Assembly: GCA_913058185.1 (NCBI GenBank) | Contig: CAJXQX010000038.1 | Span: 1-35,913, forward strand | DNA: 35,913 bases | Source: an uncultured Verrucomicrobiota bacterium | Lineage (GTDB): Bacteria > Verrucomicrobiota > Verrucomicrobiia > Opitutales > Opitutaceae | Reading direction: 5' to 3' | In this document: in pieces, positions 1 to 8,029 of the stretch | Layout: every line of letters begins with the position of its first letter | How positions within the stretch are numbered: the stretch's first letter is position 1 | Program-made: the position numbers and the translations under genes | Notes under the pieces: generated by a model | Seen by the model: the letters and a program-made list of their open reading frames with translations, nothing else | What the model was told of the DNA's origin: nothing | Database searches by the model: none

Positions 1-219
1 CAGCTCAACTCCATCGAAGCCAAACTCACTAGCGAGCTCGATACACTTGTGGAGATCCCGCAGTTCATCGTTGCGAAACCGCCACAGCGAATACGTGGAC
101 AGCGCAATCGGGTTGGATCGTTTCGGCTTCCCTTCGTGATGAGCGGCACGAGCGATTCCGGGGAGCCCCGCCAGGGTGGACGCAGCAAGAGTGGATTGGA
201 GGAACTGTTTTCGATTCAT
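1..219 (-). CDS. Sugar phosphate isomerase/epimerase-like exported protein (5' end only)
   Basis: The gene is read leftward from an ATG at 219-217 and is cut by the window edge after 73 codons. The N-terminus MNRKQFLQSTLAAST, followed by LAGLPGIARAA, looks like an export signal of the Tat/Sec type found on verrucomicrobial periplasmic enzymes. Downstream, ALSTYSLWRF and the block CIELASEFGFDGVEL match the first beta strand and helix of xylose-isomerase-like TIM barrels (AP_endonuc_2 family), where the enzyme interconverts or epimerises sugars using a divalent metal. Metal ligands and the rest of the barrel lie outside the window. It is divergent from aroE with about 118 bp between the starts. 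The family call rests on a short stretch; the substrate cannot be named. Confidence 0.72.
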   Translation of the reverse strand, partial: MNRKQFLQSTLAASTLAGLPGIARAAHHEGKPKRSNPIALSTYSLWRFRNDELRDLHKCIELASEFGFDGVEL

Positions 220-337
220 CTTGGGGTATCAAACTGAGAAAATCCTACGGGTAACCGCTTCCACAATCGAGCGCGTAATCTTAGGTCACTCAGGCTCTCG
301 CTTGATTTCGGTTCGGTGCCCCCCCAACCTCCTCACC

Positions 338-1213
338 ATGCCGAAAGAGCTAAATTTCAAACAAGAGCTTACCGGCTGCTTCGGGCTCCCCGTCGCGGAG
401 AATCCTACTCAGGCGATGATTGAACCGGCCTACCGTGCCATGGGCCTCGACTGGCGCTACCTCACTCTTGAAGTTCGTCCCGAGAATCTCGCTGCCGCCG
501 TCGCCGGTGCCCGTGCTTACGGCCTGCAAGGTTTCAACTGCACCATCCCGCACAAGGTCGCGGTCATCGAGCATCTGGATGGACTCGGCGAATCGGCCGA
601 ACTCATGGGCGCCGTAAACTGCGTCGTTAATCGCGACGGCCAATTCATCGGGGAAAACACCGATGGCAAAGGCTTCGTCTCTTCTCTGCGCGAAATCACC
701 GACCCGGCCGGAAAATCCTGTGTGATCTTTGGTGCCGGCGGCGCTGCCCGCGCCATCAGCGTGGAGATGGCCCTGGCCGGTTGCACCCAAGTCACGATCG
801 TAAATCGTTCGATCGAACGCGGAACCGGACTCGTCGATCTGCTCAACACCAAGGTGAAAGCGGTATCCAGTGAAAAATTCGCCGCACACTTCTCGGCCTG
901 GAGTGGCGACTATCAGATTCCGGCGGAAACGGATGTCGTGATCAATGCCACCTCGATCGGGCTCTATCCGGATATCGAAGCACGGTTGGCACTTGATCTG
1001 GAAACACTGACTCCAAACATGGTCGTAGCCGACGTCATCCCGAACCCACCCCAGACTCATCTCGTCAAAGACGCCCGTGCTCGTGGTTGTCGCGTCATCG
1101 ACGGCCTCGGCATGCTCGTCTCTCAAGGTGTCATTGGTATCGAATACTGGACGGGGCAATCACCCGATCCCGCCGTAATGCGCGGCGGTCTAGAGGCCGT
1201 CTTCGGCGTCTAA
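338..1213 (+). CDS. aroE: Shikimate dehydrogenase (AroE family, variant substrate motif)
   Basis: A 291-residue protein of normal AroE length. Family role: NADPH-dependent reduction of 3-dehydroshikimate to shikimate in the cytosol (aromatic amino acid pathway). The N-terminal substrate domain has GFNCTIPHK with the catalytic Lys at residue 73, MGAVN (90-94) and ENTDGKGF with the catalytic Asp at 109. The Rossmann domain has GAGGAARA, then NATSIGLYP, and the C-terminal DGLGMLVSQG motif. The ATG at 338 was chosen because the longer frame upstream has no AroE similarity and would overlap the divergent gene. Odd point: the SxSP motif that normally binds the shikimate carboxylate reads AENPTQ (20-25), so both Ser are replaced (Asn22, Thr24). 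This could mean a quinate/shikimate-like paralogue rather than the housekeeping enzyme. No Shine-Dalgarno is seen. Confidence 0.9.
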   Translation: MPKELNFKQELTGCFGLPVAENPTQAMIEPAYRAMGLDWRYLTLEVRPENLAAAVAGARAYGLQGFNCTIPHKVAVIEHLDGLGESAELMGAVNCVVNRDGQFIGENTDGKGFVSSLREITDPAGKSCVIFGAGGAARAISVEMALAGCTQVTIVNRSIERGTGLVDLLNTKVKAVSSEKFAAHFSAWSGDYQIPAETDVVINATSIGLYPDIEARLALDLETLTPNMVVADVIPNPPQTHLVKDARARGCRVIDGLGMLVSQGVIGIEYWTGQSPDPAVMRGGLEAVFGV

Positions 1214-1258
1214 GAAACCTGGGTTTGGTAATTTCGATTTTCGCCGAATTCTCGAAGT

Positions 1259-1281
1259 AAAGTAACCTATTAGGTTACTTT
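1259..1281. repeat. Perfect 23-bp palindrome after aroE
   Basis: AAAGTAACCTA, one central T, then TAGGTTACTTT: 11-bp arms with a 1-nt centre. The arm is AT-rich and has no loop, so it looks more like a dimeric protein-binding site than a terminator. It lies 46 bp after the aroE stop in the convergent gap. Confidence 0.6.
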
Positions 1282-1311
1282 CATAACGACACTATCTACC
1301 CAGTTGAAACG

Positions 1312-1406
1312 GTCGGGCATAAAGCCCGCCCCCTCAAGCGAGGCACCCGCCATAAGGGTTCGGCGTTCCTGTCTGCCATAACCTTGGCGAAGGAGGAACG
1401 CCCGAC
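1312..1406. repeat. Palindromic intergenic element, family A; probable bidirectional terminator
   Basis: Outer termini GTCGGGC (1312-1318) and GCCCGAC (1400-1406) are inverted repeats. Inside lie GGGCATAAAGCCC (1315-1327) and a 9-bp stem GGCGTTCCT (1362-1370) / AGGAACGCC (1394-1402). The element sits between the convergent aroE and DUF1501 genes, 18 bp from the latter's stop. It shares its TCGGGCATAAAGCCC end with 16168-16227 and a degenerate piece at 22857-22876. The terminator role is inference from position. Confidence 0.6.
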
Positions 1407-1423
1407 ATTTGATCTCTATTCAG

Positions 1424-2836
1424 CTACGCGATCAACTCTTTGATAACGCTTCCGCCGAATTGGCTGAGCTGTTTGTAGCGGCCGCCGTGGAAATAGGTCA
1501 GCTTGTTGTCATCGAGTCCTAACAGATGGAGCAGCGTCACGTGTAGATCGCGAATGGGGTGAACCACGTCCACGGCCTTGCGGCCGAGTTCGTCGGTGGC
1601 ACCGACAATGGCACCTTTCTTAACGCCGCCACCGGCCATCAGGACGGTCATGGCGTCGGCGTTGTGATCGCGACCCAGGGAATAGACTCCTCCCCGTTTG
1701 TTGTTGTCCGGGGTGCGACCGAATTCTCCGGTCCAGACCACGAGAGTATCATCGAGCATGCCCCGTTGTTTGAGGTCACGAATCAGCGCGGCCATGGGTT
1801 TATCCACACTGCGAATGCGCGACTTGTGACCGCGTTCGAGGTAGTCGTGACTGTCCCAACCGCCACTGAATATTTGCACAAAACGAACGCCCTTTTCGAC
1901 CAGACGACGCGCCATGAGACACTGTCCGCCGAACGTGGAAGTCTCGGGCTCATTCAAGCCATACATCTCGCGGGTCTTCTCGGTTTCCGAGGAAATATCG
2001 ACGGTGTCCGGCACTTCCATCTGCATGCGGTAAGCGAGTTCGTAATTCTCCATGCGGGAGTTGAGCTCCTGATGCTCCGGATGGAATTTTGCGTGTTCCT
2101 GGTTGAGGAACGCCATCTCGTCGAGGAAGCGGCGTTGGTGATCACGCGACTTGTAGGATTGGCCCTCCAAATCGAGAATGGGCGAACCCTCGGTGCGCAG
2201 ACGCGTGCCTTGATAATGCGCCGGCAAAAATCCGTTAGACCAGTTACGTGAACCGCCTTGCGGCATAGCCAACTCGGTCATCACCACGTAGCCGGGCAGA
2301 TTTTGATTCACCGAACCCAGACCATAACCCGCCCAAGCACCGAGTGCAGGATCGCCGCCCAGGCGACTGCCGGTGTTCATGTGGAACAGCGCCTCGGGAT
2401 GATTCAGCGACTCCGCGTGACACCCCCGGTAGTTACACAGTTCATCCGCGATATAGGGATCAGCCATGTGATCCCATTGATCACACATTTCGATGCCGGA
2501 CTGCCCGACCTTGCGGGACCCGAACGGGCTACCGACGTAGAAGCGGAAACCCGTCGCGAGACCGGACGTATCATTCGATTCCGTCTTGTGTAGTTTATGC
2601 AACATGGGCTTCGGATCGAAGGTGTCCATGTGACCGGGGCCACCCTCCATGAAGAGCATGATCACGTTCTTGGCCTTGGCCGGGAACATCGGGTCACGCG
2701 GGGCCAACGGTCCGGATGCTTCTTGGGCGAGAAGATCGGTAAACGCGACGGAACCCATTGAGGCACCGAGGCCATAGAGGAACTCACGGCGGGTAAACGC
2801 GTTGGAAACGGGGCGGGAACAAATAGGAGCTTTCAT
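1424..2836 (-). CDS. DUF1501 family exported protein (sulfatase/phosphatase-like fold)
   Basis: A 470-residue protein with a twin-arginine signal near the N-terminus (FTRREFL, residues 14-20), so it is probably exported folded. The mature part has the DUF1501 landmarks: VIMLFMEGGPGHMDTFDPK near residue 60, HPEALFHMNTGSRLGG, and near the C-terminus VVWTGEFGRTP and GRDHN, which in the alkaline-phosphatase-like superfamily are metal-site regions. No reaction has been established for the family as far as I know. It follows the DUF1549/DUF1553 cytochrome by 9 nt. An AAGGA Shine-Dalgarno overlaps that gene's TAA stop, so the two are translated together. DUF1501 and PSCyt2/PSD1 proteins are a standard pair in Planctomycetes and Verrucomicrobia. 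Last gene of the operon starting at 7771. Confidence 0.9.
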   Translation of the reverse strand: MKAPICSRPVSNAFTRREFLYGLGASMGSVAFTDLLAQEASGPLAPRDPMFPAKAKNVIMLFMEGGPGHMDTFDPKPMLHKLHKTESNDTSGLATGFRFYVGSPFGSRKVGQSGIEMCDQWDHMADPYIADELCNYRGCHAESLNHPEALFHMNTGSRLGGDPALGAWAGYGLGSVNQNLPGYVVMTELAMPQGGSRNWSNGFLPAHYQGTRLRTEGSPILDLEGQSYKSRDHQRRFLDEMAFLNQEHAKFHPEHQELNSRMENYELAYRMQMEVPDTVDISSETEKTREMYGLNEPETSTFGGQCLMARRLVEKGVRFVQIFSGGWDSHDYLERGHKSRIRSVDKPMAALIRDLKQRGMLDDTLVVWTGEFGRTPDNNKRGGVYSLGRDHNADAMTVLMAGGGVKKGAIVGATDELGRKAVDVVHPIRDLHVTLLHLLGLDDNKLTYFHGGRYKQLSQFGGSVIKELIA

Positions 2837-2845
2837 GGGCAGTCC

Positions 2846-5668
2846 TTAGTAGAGGTAGGTAAATTCGTTGGTGTTAAAGAGCAGCAGACAAAGATCGGCC
2901 AAGGCTCGGGTCTTTGGATCGACATCGAGGGCTTTCAGATCGGCGACGTAGTTTTCGAAGATCGGGAGGATCTCCTCATATTCGAAGACTGAACCGGAAA
3001 ACTCCTCGACCAGAGATCGCGTGATCGCCTTCGGATACGCAGCCGGTTCGGGTGTCACGCCCTCGTGGTATGACGTCATCTCGCGAAGATACGTTGTGAG
3101 CCGCTTCTTTTCGTCGCCGGTGGGATTACGGTTCAGCGCGATTTCAAAGGCTCGATTGATCTTTGCCGAATCGAGCAGGATATCTTCGTTGAGACGGCTG
3201 GCAAAAGCGATCGAGCGATCCGTCACCACATCACTGTTCATCATGGTGAACGCCTGGGGCGATACCGCCGCCACATCGCGACGTTCACAGGAGATATTGG
3301 GGTTAGGTTGATTGAAAATCTCGAGGAACGGATCGGCCTGTCCTCTCACGCGATAAGCGTAAATGCTGCGACGATTGCGTTCTTCCGGCGTGCGCGAAGG
3401 TTGGTAGGCCGGCGACAGCGAGAACTGAATCATCCGAGGTTGCAGCGCCACTTCCATGTTGATCTCGGGCATGACCGGCAGTCCACCGACAGCCGGGTTC
3501 AACTCACCTGTCATGTATAACATCGAATCGCGTAATTCTTCGGCGGTGAGGCGACGGTTCGGATAAAACGCGAGCAGGAGGTTGTCTGGATCGGTGTTGG
3601 CGAGGTCCTTTGAATTCGGATGTCGACTCGCCATTTGGTAAGCCTGCGAAGACATGATTAGGCGATGGAGTCGTTTGATCTTCCAACCGTTTTCGACGAA
3701 GTCTGCGGTCAGCCAATCGAGCAGTTTGGGATGCGTCGGCTTGTTGCCCTTGGCGCCAAAATTATTCGGATTTCCGGCGATAGCGCGGCCGAAGTGATGC
3801 TGCCAAACCCGGTTCACGATGGAGCGAGTGGAGAGCTGATTGCGGGGATCCGCCACCCAATCAGCAAAAGCCAAGCGACGGCCAAACAACTTGTCGCTGA
3901 TCACGTAAGGATCATGACCATCTTCATTGACCGGAAGCTTAATGGCGCTGAGCACCCCGGGCTGCACCGAATCACCCAAAGCTTCGAGCGCGCCACCGGT
4001 GTAGATATAGGTCTCCGGAATCTCCACCTCACTCAGATTGATCTCATCCTCCGGCATACGCAGCTTCCGCGCATTGAGCGCCTTGGGAGTCGGTCCGTTG
4101 TAAACGCTCTGGACCATGGGTTCGTAGCGTTCGAGACGACGGTTCCAAATCCACGAATCCTGCTTCCGCACCTTGTAACGGCCCTCTTCAATGTAATCCA
4201 ATCCGATGTTACGGGGAGGCTTTAACTCATCGGGCAGTTCATTCAGCACATCCCCGGTGGCATACGGTAATCCATGGTCTACAAACCAGGCCCGCGATGC
4301 GTCCTCCTTCTTCTTCGCCAGCGCATCCTTTTTCACGTCCGCGAATTCGAGGAGCATTTCGACCATCTTTTTGCCTTCGTCAAACCCAGCCAAGTTCTCT
4401 TCGGGCAAGAAGTCCGCGTGGCGCTCCGCCATCTGCGTGCCGGAGAACGTCGCATACATGCGGTAGTAGTCCCGGGTGGGCAGTGGATCGAACTTATGAT
4501 CGTGACATTTGAAACAGCTCATCGTGGTGGAGAGGAAGGTCTGCCCGACCGCATCCACCACATCATCCAAATACTGTTGGCGTGCCTGCGGGAGTAGCAC
4601 CATCGCCGGGTCCCATGGACCCATGCGCAGGTAGCCGGTGGCGACGAGCAGTTCAGGGTCTTTCTCTCCTTCCGGTTGCATCTCCCACAGTTCGTCGCCG
4701 GCGAGCTGTTCGACAATAAACTCGTTGTAAGGTTTGTCCTCATTGAAGGCGCGAATCACGTAGTCGCGGTAGCGCCATAGGTTCGAGCGTTCGTAATCGT
4801 TGGAGAGTCCGGCCGTGTCGGCGTAACGGGCAATATCCAGCCAATGCTGGGCCCAACGCTCGCCATGGTGTGGACTGCCGAGCAAACGATCGACCAAGCC
4901 CGCTATCGCAGCGGCAGGATCCCGCTTGTGCGCCTTCTCGAAAGCCGTGACCTCCTCCGGCGTCGGTGGTAGGCCGATCAGATCAAAAGTCGCTCGGCGA
5001 ACCAAGGTGCGAGCGTCCGCCGAGGGAGCCGGCTTCTCACCCGCGGCGACGAGTTTTCCACCCACGAAGTAGTCCACGGGGTTACCCTTAAAGTCAGCGG
5101 GGATCTCCGGTTTCTTGACCGGTTCAAACGCCCACAGGTCTTCCAGCTGATAACGACGGTAAGTCCACTCGTCGGACGTGCCTCCACTTGTCTCCAGAAT
5201 AATACCCTCATCCGTGACCCGTTCGCCCCAGTTGGCGGCGCGGTGGTGAGCGATCCGCTCCTCGGTCGGCCAGAGGGCACCACCTTCGATCCACTGCCGT
5301 ATATCGTCGATCTGCTGCTGGTTGAGTCGATCATTTTGCTTGGGGGGCATTTCGAGATCTTCGTCCTGCCAGAGAATCGCCTGGAACATCGCACTTTCAT
5401 CCGCATCACCGGGGACCAATACGTTGCCGTAGCCATCGCCACCGAACAGGAGTTCGTCGAGGGAAGTCATCACGAGACCACCTTCGATCTCTTCTTCGTC
5501 GTCACCGTGACAGGCGAAACACTTCTGTTTCATCACGGGCAACACCTTAAGGGCAAAGTGCGCCTCGGCCGCATCGTCACTTAGCGCGAAGCTGGAGGAT
5601 GTCGCTACGAGCAGCGCGCAGGCCGTGGTGGTGAGTTTGGTGAGAGGGGTAATCCTAGGGTTTTCCAT
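2846..5668 (-). CDS. Planctomycete-type cytochrome, PSCyt1-DUF1549-DUF1553
   Basis: A 940-residue exported protein. After a signal peptide (about residues 1-30) comes a c-type haem domain with CFACH (C50, C53, H54) and the axial-ligand-like LEMPPK motif. A DUF1549 (PSCyt2) domain follows from about residue 175, with HHGERWAQHWLDIARYADT and a second CxxCH, CFKCHDHKFDPLPTRDYY (C385, C388, H389). The C-terminal DUF1553 (PSD1) domain begins near residue 610 (RRLAFADWV, NRVWQHHFGRAI) and ends with TNEFTYLY. This domain order is typical of PVC bacteria; roles in periplasmic redox or polysaccharide use have been proposed but not shown. The ATG at 5668 lies inside the end of the FecR gene, a 14-bp overlap that suggests translational coupling. 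Confidence 0.93.
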   Translation of the reverse strand: MENPRITPLTKLTTTACALLVATSSSFALSDDAAEAHFALKVLPVMKQKCFACHGDDEEEIEGGLVMTSLDELLFGGDGYGNVLVPGDADESAMFQAILWQDEDLEMPPKQNDRLNQQQIDDIRQWIEGGALWPTEERIAHHRAANWGERVTDEGIILETSGGTSDEWTYRRYQLEDLWAFEPVKKPEIPADFKGNPVDYFVGGKLVAAGEKPAPSADARTLVRRATFDLIGLPPTPEEVTAFEKAHKRDPAAAIAGLVDRLLGSPHHGERWAQHWLDIARYADTAGLSNDYERSNLWRYRDYVIRAFNEDKPYNEFIVEQLAGDELWEMQPEGEKDPELLVATGYLRMGPWDPAMVLLPQARQQYLDDVVDAVGQTFLSTTMSCFKCHDHKFDPLPTRDYYRMYATFSGTQMAERHADFLPEENLAGFDEGKKMVEMLLEFADVKKDALAKKKEDASRAWFVDHGLPYATGDVLNELPDELKPPRNIGLDYIEEGRYKVRKQDSWIWNRRLERYEPMVQSVYNGPTPKALNARKLRMPEDEINLSEVEIPETYIYTGGALEALGDSVQPGVLSAIKLPVNEDGHDPYVISDKLFGRRLAFADWVADPRNQLSTRSIVNRVWQHHFGRAIAGNPNNFGAKGNKPTHPKLLDWLTADFVENGWKIKRLHRLIMSSQAYQMASRHPNSKDLANTDPDNLLLAFYPNRRLTAEELRDSMLYMTGELNPAVGGLPVMPEINMEVALQPRMIQFSLSPAYQPSRTPEERNRRSIYAYRVRGQADPFLEIFNQPNPNISCERRDVAAVSPQAFTMMNSDVVTDRSIAFASRLNEDILLDSAKINRAFEIALNRNPTGDEKKRLTTYLREMTSYHEGVTPEPAAYPKAITRSLVEEFSGSVFEYEEILPIFENYVADLKALDVDPKTRALADLCLLLFNTNEFTYLY

Positions 5669-7241
5669 GCTGATAAATTTCAGTGATCTTCTCGTCGCTC
5701 AAGGCGGCGGCAAAAAAGGCAAATTCGTCCATACTTCCATTCAGGTTACGGACGGCAAAAGCGGGGTCTTCGCGGGAAGGCATTCCCCAATTCCCGATCG
5801 ACGCGGCGCCGATGTTGGTGGTCTCGACCAGAAACTCTTCTGGAATGGTTTCGCGACTCAACACCTGCCCATTGAGAAAGTGCGTCGTTTCCCTGGCATC
5901 CACATTGTAGACCGTGGCGACCATGAGCCACTGACCACTCATGGAGGAATCCCAGAATGACGGCGAATAGAAGATGTGCTTGTCTTGGACTCCTTTGGCC
6001 GAGTCGTAATTGTCATTCTTCTTCACTGAGAAGAAGAGACGGCCGTCGTCCATGATCTGCCAATGCGGTTCGTGCAGCTCGTGACCATCGGTGAGGAAGA
6101 GAGAGTTAAACCACCGATCGAGACTGTTGATCTTCACCCAGGTGAGAAATGTCATGGAGCGAAACTCACCCGGCACCACTAAACGCACGCGACTGCCCGT
6201 CGGTGAAAAATCGAGAGCCTGCCCTGATCGACCCCATCGGTCCGCCACCTCCGCGGCGGCGACTACAGCGCCCTCACCCACCTGAGTCGCGCTGGACATG
6301 ACACCATTCGGCAAACGACGGCTCCACTGATCGGCCGCGTCCATACTGTAGTGAGCCACCAAACGAGGATCCTGTTGCAGGTCGGTCGTGTAGCGTTCCC
6401 ACCGTTCAAACTGAGCGACACGCGATGAATTGCGCCGCGCAGTGATCTCTTCGATTCCGATGAACGCCGATGCATCCGCCGCCATCGCTTCGGTGTCGCC
6501 ATTGGCATCGAAGCGGATCGCCTGGCCACCATCTAACTGCTGCATGGGTTGATCTTTGGAGTGCCATTCGATTTCGCCTTCCAGCACGTGCACGACCGAT
6601 TGTCCGTCGATCACATCGAGCGCGAACTCCGTGCCGAGATCGACGACGCGACCTTCCGGACTATTGACCAAGAAACCGTGAGCCGCTTCAGGCACGCGGG
6701 CCCGCATTTTTCCCGCCACCAAATTGATCTCCATCGGCGAAACGATTTCGAACTGCGCTGCACCTTCGACAATCACGCTGACGCCGCTAAAGAGCTCAAT
6801 CTGCGCGGCACCCGAAACGAGGGCGAGTTCACCAGCTGGCAAAAGGTCGCCATCGGCGAGTAAACGCCCGTCCGCCCATTCAGCATCCACCTGCCCCACC
6901 ACAACCCCAAAACCTTGGGCGAGTTTTTCAACCGGCGCGAAGCCGTTATCGGCTGGCTGGGTCCAAAATATGGAAGCCAGACTCAGCACCATGACCACCG
7001 CAGCCGCGGCCACCATCACGCGAGCTCCAGACCACCACGACGAGGTGGCTGAGGTGGGCATCGGCACGACCTCACTGCCCAAAGTGGTTTCGAGTAAAGT
7101 CGCGAGTTCTAAACGTTGGTAATACTCTTCACGCACCTGCGGATCGATCGACATCTCGGCCTCGAGCAGCAGGAAATCAGCTTCGGAAATATCGTCTTCG
7201 ATCAATGCATCGATCAAACGGCTGCGATCACTCCGGTTCAT
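5655..7241 (-). CDS. FecR-type anti-sigma/transducer with C-terminal LamG domain
   Basis: A 528-residue membrane regulator. Residues 1-70 form a cytosolic anti-sigma-like segment (LIEDDISEADFLLLEAEM, then PQVREEYYQRLELATLLE). A single membrane helix lies at about 73-93 (VMVAAAAVVMVLSLASIFW). The FecR domain (about 105-240) has ELALVSGAAQIELFSG, GRVVDLGTEFAL and HVLEGEIEW. From about 290 to the end is a concanavalin/LamG-like domain (LVAHYSMDAADQW, FLTWVKI, NGSMDEFAFFAAALSDEKI), expected in the periplasm and possibly ligand-sensing. Its ATG overlaps the sigma factor stop (ATGA) and its 3' end overlaps the cytochrome start. Inference: it controls the adjacent sigma factor in response to an outside cue and is co-made with its targets. 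Confidence 0.88.
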   Translation of the reverse strand: MNRSDRSRLIDALIEDDISEADFLLLEAEMSIDPQVREEYYQRLELATLLETTLGSEVVPMPTSATSSWWSGARVMVAAAAVVMVLSLASIFWTQPADNGFAPVEKLAQGFGVVVGQVDAEWADGRLLADGDLLPAGELALVSGAAQIELFSGVSVIVEGAAQFEIVSPMEINLVAGKMRARVPEAAHGFLVNSPEGRVVDLGTEFALDVIDGQSVVHVLEGEIEWHSKDQPMQQLDGGQAIRFDANGDTEAMAADASAFIGIEEITARRNSSRVAQFERWERYTTDLQQDPRLVAHYSMDAADQWSRRLPNGVMSSATQVGEGAVVAAAEVADRWGRSGQALDFSPTGSRVRLVVPGEFRSMTFLTWVKINSLDRWFNSLFLTDGHELHEPHWQIMDDGRLFFSVKKNDNYDSAKGVQDKHIFYSPSFWDSSMSGQWLMVATVYNVDARETTHFLNGQVLSRETIPEEFLVETTNIGAASIGNWGMPSREDPAFAVRNLNGSMDEFAFFAAALSDEKITEIYQHGKP

Positions 7242-7771
7242 GCTCGGCCCTCCTCGGTGGCGACGCGGTTAGAAATGCAGTTCAGCAAAACACTACGCAG
7301 ACGATGAAGCGTTACCTTGAGTCCACCCACACTACGACCCGAACGCGCTGAATAATCCTTCAACGTAGCGGACGAGTTGTAGCGATGCAGCAACAGCTCG
7401 CGGTCCTTAGGTTTCAAATTATCCAGACAACCCCGCAGGGCCTCGTGGCGCTTCTCCAAATCCTCAGATCGCGTGGACATCTCTTCGGCAATGGTCTCGT
7501 TCAGCTCCTCGCTGAAGCCCAATCGCGCCGAACGCGCCTGTTCCTTCCGGTAGTTCAGCACCTCGTAACGAGAGATACTGAAGGCCCACGCCCGAAAATT
7601 GGTGCCGATTTCAAAGTCAGCCCGTTTACGCCAAATCGTTGAATTGGCCTGTTGCGTGACATCGTGCCCCGAAGGATCTCCCGGTAGTAACGACTGCACA
7701 TAGATCCGCAGGGCCAACTGCAAGTCGGTCAACTGCTCTACGAATGCACTTTCGTTTTCCAGTCCGTTCAT
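7238..7771 (-). CDS. ECF RNA polymerase sigma factor, Rhodopirellula/Verrucomicrobium type
   Basis: A 177-residue sigma-70 family protein made of region 2 and region 4 only. Region 2 (about 15-85) includes LALRIYVQSLLPG, NSTIWRKRADFEIGTNFRAW and SISRYEVLNYRK. Region 4 (about 115-165) includes CLDNLKPKDRELLLHRY and the helix-turn-helix SGRSVGGLKVTLHRLRSVLL. It directs RNA polymerase to a small promoter set; here it most likely drives its own operon, since FecR, the cytochrome and DUF1501 follow without gaps. The start ATG at 7771 has no clear Shine-Dalgarno. An 18-bp inverted repeat lies about 50 bp upstream. The target promoter sequence cannot be read from one copy. Confidence 0.9.
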   Translation of the reverse strand: MNGLENESAFVEQLTDLQLALRIYVQSLLPGDPSGHDVTQQANSTIWRKRADFEIGTNFRAWAFSISRYEVLNYRKEQARSARLGFSEELNETIAEEMSTRSEDLEKRHEALRGCLDNLKPKDRELLLHRYNSSATLKDYSARSGRSVGGLKVTLHRLRSVLLNCISNRVATEEGRA

Positions 7772-7821
7772 GGGATATTACATACAATAAATGCCTATTT
7801 CGGAGAAAGGTTAACCAAAAC

Positions 7822-7839
7822 TCTCAAAATTTTTTGAGA
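7822..7839. promoter_or_regulatory. Inverted repeat upstream of the sigma operon
   Basis: TCTCAAAA TT TTTTGAGA: 8-bp arms and a 2-nt centre, 51-68 bp upstream of the sigma factor ATG. The spacing fits an operator or a curved A/T element at the promoter. No recogniser can be named. Confidence 0.4.
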
Positions 7840-8011
7840 AATGCGGATTTAGCCGAAAAACCAGCCACAAGAGGTTGAGCCGCACCGCGATCAGCGGTGG
7901 AGCCGGGTTATCCGACCGTTTTGCAGCGCCCCCATAGGACACCCCAGGACCCTGGTGAGGGTCACCGGTAATTGGGACACGGAGGGCCAACCGCCGGTCA
8001 AGCGGCTTGAA
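7840..8011. other. GC-rich gap with several small stem-loops
   Basis: No credible coding frame. Stem-loops seen by eye include CACCGC-GATCA-GCGGTG (near 7890), CCAGG-AC-CCTGG (7944-7955) and GGTGA-GGG-TCACC (7954-7966); the last two share bases and could be alternatives. On the minus strand the stretch follows the SIS gene stop and precedes the sigma operon, so it may terminate one and form a leader for the other. It does not match a riboswitch class that I recognise. Confidence 0.3.
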
Positions 8012-8029
8012 TAACTGGAAAAACAGTTA
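8012..8029. terminator. Small hairpin over the SIS gene stop codon
   Basis: TAACTG GAAAAA CAGTTA, a 6-bp stem with a 6-nt loop. The stem includes the stop codon (8029-8027, read leftward). The stem is weak; a role in ending the leftward transcript is possible only together with the GC-rich hairpins beyond it. Confidence 0.25.

Noticed and set aside
350-1159. A 269-codon minus-strand frame opposite aroE
   Set aside because: Antisense of a recognisable AroE; no protein family is seen in its translation.
7860-7915. Resemblance to an integron attC site (GC hairpin flanked by ATAACC and CAACCT on the minus strand)
   Set aside because: The outer core sites (RYYYAAC and GTTRRRY) do not pair, and there is no integrase or cassette structure nearby.
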